A stretch of DNA of 64,000 bases from Oscheius onirici (GCA_932521025.1 OW051469.1:6770398-6834397); one strand, 5' to 3'. Counted from the first letter of the stretch, positions 23,387 through 35,735 are shown. Translations and numbers: made by a program. Notes: generated from the sequence alone by a model not told the origin.

Positions 23387-25762
23387 ATGTGTGGTCGAAT
23401 GGCTCAGCCTTCTTCTTCCTTAACAGCAGTGACAGACCTTGAAACGGACACCAGCGACGAGGCCGAAAGTCCCCGTTCTCATGTAAATTTTACAACTTGA
23501 ACTGATCTTAACGACGTTTCAGAGATCACCTCATCCATTCAGTCAAGCAGTCGGTCTCCTGTCGGATATCGAAGATTTTGATGTTCTGGAACTGCTGGGA
23601 GAGGGTTTCTTCAGTCGAGTTCTCAAGGTCAGACCCGATCCTATAATTGCCATGAGGCTGTTGTGTTCGATCCATTCTTTGCACAAAAGACTTTTACGAG
23701 AAAAAAAGATCGAGAGAACACTCGGAATGGTTTTTTAGCGCCGGTGTTTGTTCACGTATAATAGGCCGGATTGCAACCTTGGTTTGTCAACCAGTCAGAG
23801 CCATTAGAGAGAGGTCGGGTTTGATTCATAGCAATCCATCAAAGTTCTCTGTAATGGGGTAGTTTTGAGCCCGCTCTTTCGAAGGACAGAAATCAAGACA
23901 ATACTTTGCAGGTTCGACACAGACTGACTGGGGAGGTCATGGTTCTGAAAGTCTGTAAAATATCAGCAGTGGGAAGTCGAAGAGCAGCACATGCCGACGC
24001 GGCTAGAGAAGCCGACATGCTAAGGAGGCTCAGACACAGTAACATCCTGGAAATGAAGGGAATCTGCATTGAGCGAAATGGACCAGGTAGAAGCTTTGTA
24101 AACTTTTCTATTCTTCTAGAATGGGACATGCATCTGCTTGTCGACTACTGTTCTGGCGGGAGTCTCTCTCGGTACATTCTGGACAGCGCCAAAGTCTTTC
24201 CCTGGATGAGACGGCTACGATCCGCTCTAGAAATCTCAAAAGCGATGGAGTTTATTCATAGCAAAAGAATTATTCATAGGGATCTCACTAGCATGGTATT
24301 TTTGTTCTTTTTTTATTAAGTCAAAGTCTTTTAGAATGTGTTGCTGCGTCTGGACTCGGCTACTGGAAAAACACAGGCACTTGTGGCAGACTTTGGACTG
24401 TCGTGTCCTTTTCCGAAAAGAGGAGAAAAACTTCCACAGGTATGTTTATAAAGAGAGTCAGTGATAGAGAGAACTTTTGAAATGTACAAAACACATCCTT
24501 CAGGTCGGTACAACCTACTTCATGAGTCCGGAATGTCTCAAAGAAGAGTTTTACGACGAAAAGTCCGACATTTTCTCCTTTGGAGTGATTCTCTGCCAGC
24601 TGATTGCTCGAATCGACGCCGATCCAGACAGCGGACTCCATCGAACAAGTACTTTCGGTCTCGACTACGTCCTATTTACTCCCTGCTGTCCTCCCGACAC
24701 TCCCATCGAGCTCCTCAAAATCGCCTTCAAATGTTGTCTCCTCGATCCGAGATATCGTCCTTCTTTCGCAGAACTTTCCAGTGCTTTGAGAGAAATTGCC
24801 CCGACAATGCCATCCTCACCAACCTCTGATCGGACGGCAAAAGAGTCACGTCTGGGAAGATCACGTTCCGATGCGGCACTCAAACGACCAAAGTGTCTGA
24901 ACGCGAGGAAGCTCTCGAACACCCTGGCCACCAGCTATTGCCGTCCTGTGGTCGAAGGTCTGGCAGATGATGAGGCCAGTATAGCTGCTATGGAAGAACT
25001 GGCCCGAGACATAGCTCGAGAAGAGCCCTCTCATGGACATACTAATCCATTCGTGGTCCACGAACGGTACAGGACAGAAAGGAAGATCATTCCGAGAGTT
25101 GGGGGACGAAGAAGAAGCGAAACCAAGCCAGAGTCTTCAAACGAAGGACCGAATCCTGTCAAGAGATGGTACCGACGTCGTTGCTCATCACTTCCAGCAG
25201 AAATGGATGGCGAGATCATAGCCATCGGTGGTCCCGAAGAGGAAATTGATGGTTCTCCAGGAGGAATTCCAATGGCTTTCCGAGATTTCGACATGGTAAA
25301 GCGTTTCTTCTTCCTTTTAATTGTCTAACCTTTAGAAATGTTCGAAATCGATGAAACGATTCCCGTCCAGACGACACACCATGATTCCCGAATGTTCTGG
25401 GGTGAAGTCGACTCTCGAACTGCCTGTTACTCCTCAATACGAGTTCAGAGGAAAAGACACTGTGGGACTCTCTCCAGTAAGGGAGGTCAACTCGGAAGAG
25501 GTGAGCACAAATACACTCACAGACAAAAAGAACTAAAGTCTTCTACCTATGTAACCCTCTCCTTCTTCAGATTACCCCTTCTCCAGTCCGTCCTCAACCC
25601 ATTCCTCTGTCTCTCTCATCGTCCGTCTCTTCCCTCGGACTCATAGGTTCAAATCCAGTGAAAACAGTCTTTAACTACAGTTTCAGGAGATCAACTGAAC
25701 AACAACAAGTCCGTGAAGATCGTCCGACCAAAATCCTCTCGAATTTGTGGTCGTGCTGCTGA
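23387..25762 (+). CDS. TESK-type (testis-specific kinase-like) protein kinase
   Basis: Dual-specificity kinase of the LIMK/TESK branch; the known members phosphorylate cofilin and act on actin dynamics. Chosen start ATG 23387 (MCGRMAQPSSSL), though the frame is open further upstream. Kinase landmarks in order: glycine loop LLGEGFFSRV, catalytic lysine in VMVLKVCK, HRDLTS catalytic loop, VADFGLSCPF metal-binding motif, and SPECLKEEFYDEKSDIFSFG. RIDADPDSG and STFGLDY match the TESK-specific stretch. No LIM or PDZ domain precedes the kinase, which favours TESK over LIMK. Introns fall after PRSH (near 23482), after RVLK (near 23630), near 24093, 24295 and 24439. The tail is long, basic and Ser/Pro-rich and ends WSCC at 25762. 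The terminal cysteine pair could be lipid-modified, which is inference only. Confidence 0.85.
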
Positions 25763-26107
25763 TAGACATCACAACCATTGTGTCATATTGTAGAAAAATG
25801 ATTCCTTTTGCTCAGCTTTACTCCCAGGTCTCTCTTCTTCACTTCTTCTACTCATATCCCGTTTTGTAAATAATCTTAGATCTTATACTCTTTGCTCCCG
25901 AATTACTGGTCTCTTTCTCCCCAAAAATCTCTTCAATCGTATTCTATATAAACTCGGTGAATAAAACTTGAACAATCGCTTTCAGCAGTAGGAAGTTTTG
26001 CGTAGAAATCGATTTTCTATATGTGCTGTGTTGACACCGACCATATCAGCAAGGCGCGTGCTCGACATTTTCTTCTTCCTCGTGTTGACTAGCAGTTTTC
26101 GCAGAAA
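25763..26107 (+). other. Intergenic spacer between kinase and deacetylase genes
   Basis: Contains the 3' untranslated region of the kinase gene, with AATAAA near 25960 (gaataaaac), and the 5' flank of the deacetylase. No additional gene is seen. Confidence 0.4.
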
Positions 26108-28134
26108 ATGTTCTTCATCACGGAAGCCGGGGAGCCGGCTTTGATGAAATTGCACGAGAATCCATTCGCACGCCATATAGAACATCCCGGTCGTCTGGAG
26201 TTGATTGAAGATGTCGCCAAGGAGGTACGGGTTTCGGATATTTAAGTGTTTGGAATCAGTTTCAGCTGAAACTGGACTTTGTTGCCGACAACTCGACTGC
26301 CACAGAGGAACAAATCCTTCTTGCTCATACCAAGGAGTACATTGACACTATGGCTACCACACAAAATCTCACTGTACGCAACACTTTTGATCGTTTCAGA
26401 ACATTTTCAGAAAGAAGAACTGAGAAGTTTCCCCGAAAAAAATAATTTTGAGGACATCTATGTCAACAATTATACATACCAAGCTTCTCTAAGGGCGGCT
26501 GGTTGTGGTATTCGAGCGGTGGAAAAGGTCTTAGAGACTGGGTTCGTTGTCATTTGAATTTCGAGTGAACCTTGTTCAAGACATATTGGATTTGCTGGGT
26601 TGAGACCGCCGGGACATCATGCTGGTCCGTCTGAAGCATCAGGATTCTGCTACTTCAACAATGTAGCCATTGCTGCTAAACATGTGAATATCTGACTTTT
26701 TCTTCTTTCTTTTTTTTAAAAACTTCCGATTGATCTTTTTTATCGACGAGGTAGTAGACTAGCTGTAAACAGTAGTCGAATCTTCGTATGACCCTTCCTT
26801 CTCCAGACAATCTCAATCCAATTCACCCTATTTGTAGCTAGTCGAGACCCACAAAGACATTGAACGCGTTCTGATCGTCGACTGGGACGTTCATTGTGGT
26901 CAAGGAACGCAGGACTGTGTGGCTGGAGACGAAAGAATCAAGCTAGTCAACATTTTCCGCCACGAACACGGAACATTCTGGCCATACTGTGAGCGGACTG
27001 GGATACGAGCTACTGATCCTAAATGTCAGCATTTCTTTCTTCATTTTGAGTGATTTCTTTAGTCAAAAACACGATCAATGTGCCTCTAAACGATGTCGGT
27101 TTCGGAAACTGGGACTACATGACAATGATGCATCTCATCGTTCATCCACTTATCAAAGATTGGAAGCCACAGTTCATTTTGGTAAGCTGTGGTTTCGACG
27201 CCGCCTTTGGGGATCCAGAGGGCGATATGAAGATTACTCCTCTGGGATTCGCTCACCTTGCTCGAACCTTGTCGACGGTTATAAACAACGGGGAACCGAT
27301 TCCGTTGGCTTTGTTCTTTGAAGGCGGATACTTTCTTCCAGTGGTCAAGGAGAGCTTTAGAAGAATCTGCGACGCTTTAAAAGGAAATGAACAGCTTCCA
27401 GTTGTTGAGAGTCATGTAAATCTTCATTTCATTTTAAATCCCGATGTATTTTAGTCATTACACAAGGAGTTAGCTGCCACAATTCACAGAGTTCATGAAG
27501 CTCACCGCGAGACCTTTCCTCACTTCGATGCTCTGTTCAAACTCGTGGAAAAGTTCAAGACACTCCCTCCAGTAATTTATATTTTTTTTGTTTTAATTAA
27601 ACTCTTTTCCAGATCGAAGAGGTAGACAAATTTCTAGGCAGACAGCCAGATGTCGTTGAGAAGGATGCATGTGTCGTAAGAACAGAAGAGGTTCGAAAAC
27701 TTTTAACTTCATAAGAGTCTCTCTCAGTACGAAAATGAACTGGAGCGACAGTTGGCGCGAATCGCCGTCAAGGAGGATCCGTCTGAAGAAATCCGAAAGA
27801 GTGGATGTGAAGGAGAACGAGATCCTTTTACAATTTCGCTTGAAACGAATGCAACTATTGAGATCAGTATGGAGAAAAATGACAGAAACCTCCTGTTCAA
27901 AGTTCCTTCGGGACTAGAGACGATCTTCGCCAGTACTGTGAGTATTTTTCGAAAGTTGTCTAGAACAATTCCTTTCAGATACTCTTGTCCCTGAACCCGA
28001 GCTCCGCCCCAAATACTCCCTCGACGATTCCCAATGATGTCCATCTTGCCGTCCTTACCGACTTCATCAACACTCATCGAAATCATTCCATCTTCAGCAG
28101 CTTGCCAATTATGACCATTTGTGCCCCAAAATAA
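26108..28134 (+). CDS. Class II histone deacetylase (HDAC6/HDAC10-like, single domain)
   Basis: Zinc-dependent lysine deacetylase. ATG 26108 gives [20 protein letters not shown], then the EHPGRL motif. Catalytic features are intact: [14 protein letters not shown] with the paired histidines, [11 protein letters not shown] with the zinc aspartate and histidine, [12 protein letters not shown] with the third zinc ligand, and FEGGYF with the transition-state tyrosine. The order and the [17 protein letters not shown] stretch are typical of class II enzymes. Only one deacetylase domain is present and there is no UBP zinc finger. A C-terminal extension of roughly 150 residues follows, starting near [13 protein letters not shown]. 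At least eight introns are evident. The last exon (from about 27979) reads to TAA at 28134, but another donor would give a different short tail. Convergent with the ING gene, 115 bp away. Confidence 0.88.
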
Positions 28135-28249
28135 GTACGGTTTATTATGGATCGCTGAAAGAACAAATTCTATGTACAAGAGTCCTCCAGGGATAAATGC
28201 AATAAATTAGGGAATAGTTTTGGGAGATGGAAGCTCAATATAGGAAATG

Positions 28250-30059
28250 ATACGATTAATTAGAAGGAGGCGTCGAAACTGTGTTGGTGTTGGTTTGGAA
28301 GAGGCGGGAATGGCAAGCCTTGACACTTCATACAGAACCATTTTCCCTTGGGAGCACTGCCGGAGCTCATTCCGAGACATTCGTAGTGGAACCACTGGAT
28401 GGAACACTGAAAAGGGGAGATCAAACTGCAAATAGGATGAACTTACGTTCTCATTGTCACAGCAGATCATGTCTCCGTAGCTCGCCTCTCCGCAAATGCA
28501 CCACGACTTATGGGCATCGTCTGGATCCTCGTCTTCTGATCCACCTAAAGTAATTGCTTGTTGTATTTGGAAAAGTTACTAGTCTTTTTTAGACATGTCA
28601 AGTTTTGTCAAAACTTAGAAAAGTAGAAGAATACGAGTTAATGGAAGCAAGCCGAAGCAAGAATGTTGTCCCTGTCGCTGTAGTACTACTAGGACATTTT
28701 TTTGAAACCTATCGTGCCCAATTATCTTGCACTCATATTGTCAAAGGCAGAGGAGAAGCAATGTGAGTTGAAAAGCAGCTGAAATGTGTCTGGAGAGCTA
28801 GGGGAAGTCTGTCTATTGGCCACTATTCGGAAAACCTGTCGCTCTGTTATAAGCCAGTACTGTGCCTGTTGTGCGAGGAAAGTACTTTTGAATCTGCTTG
28901 GCCCTGTCCGGAAAGCCTATTGGTTCGTCTGGCAACATATTCGGAAAAATATTTCCAGTCTCTTTGTATACTCACGTTCAGTCTCTCCCTCCTCATGGTG
29001 ATGAATAGGCGGATGAGTTCTCCTTTGCCGTTGGACAGCCTCGGTGAACATTTCCTGTACTCTGGAAGTCAGTTTTCTCTGCCTGCCGTGCCGACTCTCT
29101 GTTCCAGCAAAGTTCGGCATGGCTGACGATGACACTAGTGGGTTCTAGAACCTTTTTTCTTTAAAATAATCCTCAAAAACCTACAGAGATCATAGAAGAG
29201 TTAGGCGAATGGTTGTCGTTGAGAGCAGAGGACCAGCTCTTCTCCGAGACGGCCGGCGACAAGGCCATTCCATTCATTACTGATGGAACAGACAGCGTCC
29301 CTTTCAAGGAATGAATCGACGGCCTTTTCTTGCTAAGATTGTGAGAATCCGGGGGATTAGGCTTCCTTCCTCTTCCAGAAGAACCGCCATTAGTCGGAGT
29401 CATCGGCATCGAAAGCATTGGAGCAAACGGAGACAGGAGATCATCATCGGTGATTCCGGCAAAATCGGGAATATTTCCAAGAGACGAGAAGCTGTCGAAG
29501 AGATTCTTCGAGAACTTGAAAGCCGTCTCTCCTCCCTGACTCCCGTTTTCGCTCGGATGACGTCGTTTTCGTTCTTTCCTAGCAGCCACAACTGCCTCAA
29601 CATAGTCCGAGAATCGCTTCTCGATCACTTCCGTGACTCCGGGATTGTCCGCCTCGAGCTCGTACTTGAAATGCGTTTTTTCCTTGTCCAAATGTTGCAG
29701 ATAAGTGCTGAGAATTTCCTGCATCCTCTCTGCCATTGACACCTTTTCCGCTGCCATTGTTCGGTAGCGAGCAAATTGCTAAATTTTCTTCTTTCTTTTT
29801 CTATTTATTCCTACCTGCTGGAAGTACTGGAACCTCTTCTGCTTCTCCTCATCTGGGAGCTGGAGCCCCAGCTCGAAAAATTCGTCGATACTTTTCTTCG
29901 TTTGATCGAGTCCCGCCTCGATATCGCTGTCTATCTTACGCATTTCCGAAAACCTTTCTCGGAACTCCGCCGGGAGCTCCTCCAGCACTAAAAGGAGATT
30001 TTCCTTGAAATTTCTTCAAATTTCAACTCACTTTCGAGGAAGTCGTCTAAAAACAACAT
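28250..30059 (-). CDS. ING-family PHD-finger protein (inhibitor of growth)
   Basis: Nuclear chromatin reader; ING proteins bind H3K4me3 through the PHD finger and recruit acetylase or deacetylase complexes. Start 30059 gives MLFLDDFLE, and the next exon continues LEELPAEFRERFSEMRKID, the conserved ING N-terminal coiled region. The following exon starts near 29757 and contains a long Ser-rich linker. A further exon (about 28968-29147) is rich in Arg/His. The PHD finger is split by an intron: WCICGEASYGDMICCDNEN before about 28445 and CSIQWFHYECLGMSSGSAPK after, then KGKWFCMKC. The Cys4-His-Cys3 ligands and the aromatic residues for methyl-lysine binding are present. The linker length suggests an ING3-like or divergent member. 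An intron of about 400 bp precedes the PHD exons. The stop is at 28250-28252. Confidence 0.87.
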
Positions 30060-30227
30060 CCTGCATGCAGACCTGCCTGGAACCCTTAATTTTGTGATCA
30101 AAATAAAGCTAATATCAAAAAGGTATTCTAGCGGGTGAGACCACTCTTCTCAGAATAAACCCATCTCTTATAGTTTACTCGTTGAATTTAGTAACAACAT
30201 TACTACAGAATGTCTACATTTCGAACT

Positions 30228-31248
30228 CTAGTGGTGATGGGCAGACTCGTCTTCCTTAAGATCGAAGGAGTAGTTCACAATGGGAAATTTTCGGGCATCG
30301 TCGAAGGGGAATGCCCGGTAGAAGTCGTACGGGTACTGTTTTGGCATCTAAAGATATGTTTTCTGCTAACATGTGGAAAAATAACATACCACGGGATTTT
30401 TCCACCTAAGAGCGTTGGGATGATCGATACAGAAGTACCAGGCGAGAAGGGCCATCGGGACGAGGACACGCAGACAGAGAACAATTGATCCCCAGCTGAA
30501 AATGAGCATGAAATAAAGAAAAGAAGGAAACAAACGTGGTATAATCTTCGGCTTCGAGTCCGGTGAAAGTGAGACGATCTCCACGGTAGCGCATCATGTC
30601 GATTGGAACCTGGAAACAAGGAAATTATGATCGAGTCATGAAAAGAATGGCATTGAGACATTTTCTAATTGTATTTCTTGCATTTCGCGGGTATTAGTCT
30701 TAAAATGTGTCGAAACGATAAAAAAAAGCAGTTTTGTCAGAAAACACGAAAGCATTGTTTATCGTATAGCATCTTATAGTTTGACACGATAAGATACAAA
30801 CGCACCATTTCTCCCCAATTTCTCCTATTTTGTCTATCTGACCAAGCCTCGTAGGGATCTTTGTGGTCGTAGGTAACAATTCCGAGATCGGGGTAGTCTC
30901 CAGCGTATTTGATCGGATCGTCGGGATTCATCGTGTGATAATCTTCCGGTCGAAGGCCGTACCTAAATTTGTGTTTTTAGGTTATTGTTAACTAAAAAAG
31001 AGAATAAAATAGTGGCAAAGACTTACTTGATAGCGGCCGCACGACGTTCTTCCTCCGTGGTCGGGAAATTTCCTGGCTTGTGATCACGGGGATACCATCC
31101 ATCGAATGTCAGTGGCCCACGCACTGAAATTATTCTTTTACTAGTTTTTGTGAAGGTTCAGAAACTGTAAAAACCAAAACTTACTGGCTAGAAATCTGGA
31201 GGTATGTACATGACGTCGAGCAACTGCCCGCAAGTGAGAGGAAAGCAT
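30228..31248 (-). CDS. NDUFB8: NADH dehydrogenase 1 beta subcomplex subunit 8 (complex I)
   Basis: Accessory subunit of mitochondrial complex I, inner membrane. Start 31248 gives MLSSHLRAVARRHVHTSRFL, an Arg-rich matrix-targeting presequence. The exon at about 31024-31124 contains FPTTEEERRAAAIKYGLRPE, matching the conserved PEERAAAAKKYNMRPEDY block of the family. YAGDYPDLG and the DPYEAWSDRQNRRNWGEM segment follow, both typical. A single transmembrane helix (WGSIVLCLRVLVPMALLAWY) leads into KNPVMPKQYPYDFYRAFPFD and a His-rich end, with stop at 30228-30230. Four introns are short. The order of targeting peptide, GDYP motif, one helix and QYPY motif is diagnostic. A transposon lies about 380 bp upstream. 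Confidence 0.88.
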
Positions 31249-31629
31249 GGGTTTCTGAAAAATATGATATTTACTACCATTTTCATTAGAAAAGAGTGAT
31301 TTGAGAAAACGACAAAGTCGAGAATGAATAAATAAGTAGGAAGGAAATGAGCAACACGCATTGCAGCGCAGAATTGACGCCTTTTTGCTGGCGAGTGCAC
31401 ATTTTTCGCTAAACGACGGGCAGATTGAACTGACAGAATGAAAAGAGGGAAAAAACATGAGATTTCCAGCAAGATCATAAAGAAGTTTAGGAAAGCAATA
31501 ACAACTTTCCTATTAGCTTTCTTCGGCAGTGAATTTGGTTTGGAGAGTTTCATCTACTTTTGTGAGTTTTTGTTCTTAAAAAAAGGTTATGTTTAAGCAA
31601 TGAACACCAAGTGAACTTCTGAAAATAAT

Positions 31630-33545
31630 ATATGTTGCAGTTGAAATTGATCTGGTCAATAAAAATCGAGATGCAGTTGAAATTGACCGGAAATAAAAAA
31701 ATTGCGACAATAATTCTTTTTCTACTTTTTTTTGATGTTTTATCGAAGTTTGCAACAACCAGGCGGGAAAAACTGACATTTTCCACGGAAAATAAGACTT
31801 TTTTATGCAGCAAGAAGTATTTATTGACCAAAATAAAACAAAAACAGTAACAATGAAAAAATAAAGAGGGAAACAATGAAATTTACTTGTTGTTGCAAGT
31901 AGAATTAGTTTTGTGGTAACGAGAGTTGCAAAGTAAGTTGCGGGCTTTACAAGAACATCGGTTAGAGTCACATTTGCCATTGCAGTTGCAATGTTTGTGC
32001 TTTTGGCCTCCAGTGACCGAATCCAAGGAAATTACGGCTCGAAAGGAAGGCAGTTCGACGTCGGAGGACTCCGGATTGAAGTACAAAGCATTCTTCTAGC
32101 GGTTCCACTTGGTTTCTTGCAAAATAATTTGGAAGACGTCCGTTCGGTGTTCCGAGTCTAAAACTCTGTTGAAGGAACAAAAAAACTTGACTAACTTGTA
32201 AAATCCGTCCCGCTCTTGAAGCACAACAGCCATCAGACTTCTTGCTCCAGCTTTTGGACGATCCACTTCCGGAATCGCTACCAAAACCGATTTTCCTACT
32301 TCGATTACTCCGTATCTAAAGGAATAACAGTTTAGGGAAAACTGTAGCGTACCTGCTGTTTGAAGCTTGAAGCATTTTATCTGCTTAACGTCAAAGTGCC
32401 AGACCGTATTGTTCTCGCTGATGATTGATCAGCGCAGTCTTGTCCTCCCATGCCGTTTCGTCATCTTCGACATATTCCTTCTCAGGCCCATGAAACTTCT
32501 TCATTGTTCTCAATGTGCTCTTCTTCGTCGACCGCGATTTCCGGCACTACTTGAAGCGACTCCTGGTCCGCGTCGTTATGATTGGCATCGAAACCAAATA
32601 ACTAAACAAACAAAGCTTTGAACGGCGATCTTCCAATCCCGCAATGAAATCGTGTGTTTTTTATGAATTGAACTCTGTCCAACAATTCTGACCTTTTTGC
32701 CGTCTTTTTTAGCTTCATTTCGATGAAGAGACGTCTTTGGACTTTGACGTCTTTGTTGCTTTTTTCAACGGATCCTTGGCTCTGGGAATCCCTTGGTCGC
32801 CCATGAATTATCTGACAGCTCGCCAATTTTTGAGCATTTCCTTCAGAGTTGAATTTTCAAATTCTTTTCCATTGTCAGTTTGCAGTATCTTCGGAGGGCC
32901 TAAAATAACTAACATCATGGTTAAAAATCGTGTCACCTAGCAAACAGAAAATTGAGTTGATCTGGGCCACAACTTCAGTAGCCGTTTTTGTTCTGAGAGG
33001 CCGGAGAACAACGTACGTACAAAAATAGCCTACCTTCTTCCGTAGTTTCGTTTAATAGCGTCGTCTGTGAATTTTTCTACGTTGTTCCATCCTTTGACAG
33101 CTTCGAGAATCTCATTGTAGTTGTCATCGGTTTTGACTTGTGAAGATTTCTTTTGAGCAACGTATTCTTGCAATTTCTCGTTGAATCGTGCTCTGTGCTG
33201 CTTCCTCACGTCATCGAGACCCTCTTCTGACATCTGGCCATCTGTAACAGTTGTTTTGCGATAAAAAATACAGAAAATATAAGAAAACTTGAAGAAATAG
33301 CGGAAAAACTAGAATTAAGCAACAACTAGAGACTTTCTCCTCGTTTTAGGTCTTAAAGGTTTAGAATATGCGTGCTTTTGTCGAAATGAACAAAAATAAA
33401 CATCAAAATAAGGGAAAATAATAAGCCTAAAACGGAAGAAAAAAAAACGAAATAAAACGTTTCCGGTCAATTTCAACTGAAAACTGATCAATTTCAACTA
33501 GTTCCGGTCAATTTCAACGGCCGATCAATTTCAACTGCAACATAT
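31630..33545 (-). mobile_element. Decayed Ginger/KRBA2-type DNA transposon with iterated terminal repeats
   Basis: An element of about 1.9 kb. Its left end reads ATATGTTGCAGTTGAAATTG and its right end is the reverse complement (CAATTTCAACTGCAACATAT). Inside each end the motif GTTGAAATTGACCGG or a close variant is reiterated, twice on the left and four times on the right, which suggests transposase-binding sites. If the boundary is taken at TGT...ACA, the flanking bases are TATA and TATG, an imperfect 4-bp target duplication. TGT...ACA ends with a 4-bp duplication fit Ginger elements by general knowledge. The interior codes for a broken integrase on the minus strand. Confidence 0.75.
31883..33233 (-). 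pseudogene. Broken integrase-like transposase with Cys-rich tail
   Basis: Remnant of a DDE integrase of the Ginger/KRBA2 type. Reading from 33233 (MSEEGLDDVRKQHRARF), the frame reaches VVLRPLRTKTATEVVAQ near 33000. Then LQTDNGKEFEN, with the second catalytic Asp, and IIHGRPRDSQSQGSVEKSNK follow. A segment before VVLRPLRTK that would carry the first catalytic Asp is absent. A frameshift separates NWRAV from IIHGRPR near 32820. Downstream, VAIPEVDRPKAGARSLMAVV and a C-terminal HCNCNGKCDSNRCSCKAR cysteine knot are separated by an in-frame TAG at 32096-32098. Other stops occur between 32300 and 32600. The deletion, frameshift and stops together make it non-functional, unless some breaks are unrecognised introns. 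Confidence 0.75.
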
Positions 33546-33696
33546 GCATATGGAAAAATGCGAAATGAGATCCAATCGAATTGAATCTTAGAATACGCAA
33601 TTTGGCGTGCTCTACGTGCTGTATTTTCGTGCTCACGCTCTTGGTTGAAGCAGGAAACGATAAAATAGAACTCTTTTATATATTTTCTCTTTAACA

Positions 33697-35735
33697 TTAA
33701 AGGCTTGATCTCCCGTGTCGTTCAGTCTCCTCGTCCAGAAGCATGTAGGCTGGCAGATATCTGAAAAGGAAGAGGAGCATGTAAAAGAAAGTATTCAACC
33801 TCTGCTTTCCGTCGACACCTACAGTCTTGAGCAAGGGATTAGGGAATGTCGTATCTCTTCCACCAAGTGAAGTATATCCCTGATCGTAGAGTGAGCAGTA
33901 TGGAACACAAAGACCCCGAAGAGCTACCCAGATATCCTTGTAGCTCCATTTTAGAATGGGACAGACGCGAAGGACACGCGGCCAGTCGGAATCTGTCCAC
34001 TCCACCGGAGTTCTAAAAAGTATATTCATTTCTCTTTTGACCAAACTCACTTCATGTACTTTCCTCTCGGATCCGAGGCTCGACTACCCATAAAGACCGC
34101 AGTGACAGCCGTTCGCTGCTTCTTGAGCAGCTCAAGACCCGTCTTCAGAGGACCCGGAAACTCCAAAACTGTAATATTGTATCTGAAACAGTTCTTATTC
34201 TTCTCCCACTAAAATTTCATACCTAGCAGCTACGTCAATAATGAACTGAGAAGCTTCTGGAAACTGATCCTCGCACATGATATGAAAGCCTTGAATCTTT
34301 GTCTCTGGTCCGTATTTTCTGTCAATTTCGACTCGAAGAAGGTGTAGAAGGAGAGTGCAGTCCTTTCCTCCATTAAAAGACAAAGCTATTTGGTCAATTC
34401 TACAATTATTTCTGTAGAAATGAGTTTGACTTACGAATACTCTTCTACAATCGTCCTAATAATATCTCTGGCCTCGTCGAGCCTTTCCACAAAGCCCTTG
34501 TCAGTCTGTCGAGAATAAAAGGACTCCATTTTTGCGACTGTTCCGTTCCAAGATTCTTCGTCATAGTGTACGACGTTATCTAGAAATCTCTCATCGTGCG
34601 TAACAAAAAGGATCAAAAGACCAAAAGAAAGGAAACCCACCTGCAGCCAGAAGTTCCCTCAACTCGTCGACGGCAGCTTTTCCCATGTCTTGGCTCTCAC
34701 TCTCTACGATGAGTTTCGTCTTGAAGAAACTGAAAAGGACACGTCATTTTCGCGCGCTGATAAAGAGAGCGAGAGGTCCTAAGAGTCAATAGTCTGACCT
34801 GTTGTTCAGAACTGGATAGGATCCAATTTCGACGTCCGGCGAGTGTTTGGCAGCCAGAGCGGACAGATTATCCGAAAATCTGAGTAGAATTGTTACTAAT
34901 CAGTATAAACAATGACTCATACTTGAACTCGTCCTGTTTTGTGAATACAGTTTCCGAAAAGAGAAGTGTATGCTCAGCTGAGGGAAAGAGTTGTGATTGG
35001 GTCCAGTGGAAAGCCTTTTGACAAAAGTGCGGGACTCCGGGAAAGGTCACAACATTGTTCAGCTTGATAACAGGGAACGGGGATCTTTCGCCTGTCTTCG
35101 GATGATGCCCCCAGACCAGTTCAGAGTTTTGAGGAATCTAAAGTTGTGAGATCATAACACTTACGAGAGTACAGCTTCAAAGATAGGAAGACAACCTACA
35201 GTACTCAGTCGATCCATAACAGCCTGATCCTGCTTTGATTTTGAGTCATTTTTGAAGAATTTGTCCAACGCCTCGATCAGATCCGGTGACTTTTCCATCG
35301 GAACATTAAATGACTTTGCCAAGGCTGTAAATTCATAATAGTTAAATTCATTCAAAAAATAAATCGTACCTTCATAAGTTTTGTCATCGTGTGTGGGACC
35401 AACTCCGCCGGTCGTCAAGACTATATCGAAACGACCACTCTGCTCTTTGATCTCATTGGCGATCTCATCTACCTGGTCCCCGACCACTGAAATCTATAAT
35501 TTTTGGTTAAAATTATCTTTTTATCAACTCACCTTCTTGGTATTTACTCCCAGAGAATGAAGTTTCTTCGCGAAGAATCCAGAATTTGTGTCTACAGTCG
35601 ATCCCTTCAAAATCTCGTCTCCAATGACTAAAATCGCCAAAATAAATATCGAGTAGAAAACCTACCAACAACTCCAGCAGTTTTGCGATTGACCATGTTA
35701 TAGAAGAATCTGGTCGACTGGAGCCCTCTGAGCAT
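33697..35735 (-). CDS. FLAD1: FAD synthase (MoCF-biosynthesis-like plus FMN adenylyltransferase domains)
   Basis: Converts FMN and ATP to FAD, the last step of flavin cofactor synthesis. Start 35735 ([20 protein letters not shown]) gives a short Arg/aromatic leader that could target mitochondria; an internal Met at 35696 is an alternative start. The N-terminal molybdopterin-binding-like domain shows [19 protein letters not shown] and [16 protein letters not shown]. The C-terminal PAPS-reductase-like domain has [15 protein letters not shown] (PP-loop), [23 protein letters not shown] and [18 protein letters not shown], with [15 protein letters not shown]. This two-domain order is the animal FAD synthase. 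The last exon contains a hydrophobic stretch before [17 protein letters not shown] that may be an intron I could not place in frame. Head to head with CCDC93, 157 bp apart. Confidence 0.92.
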
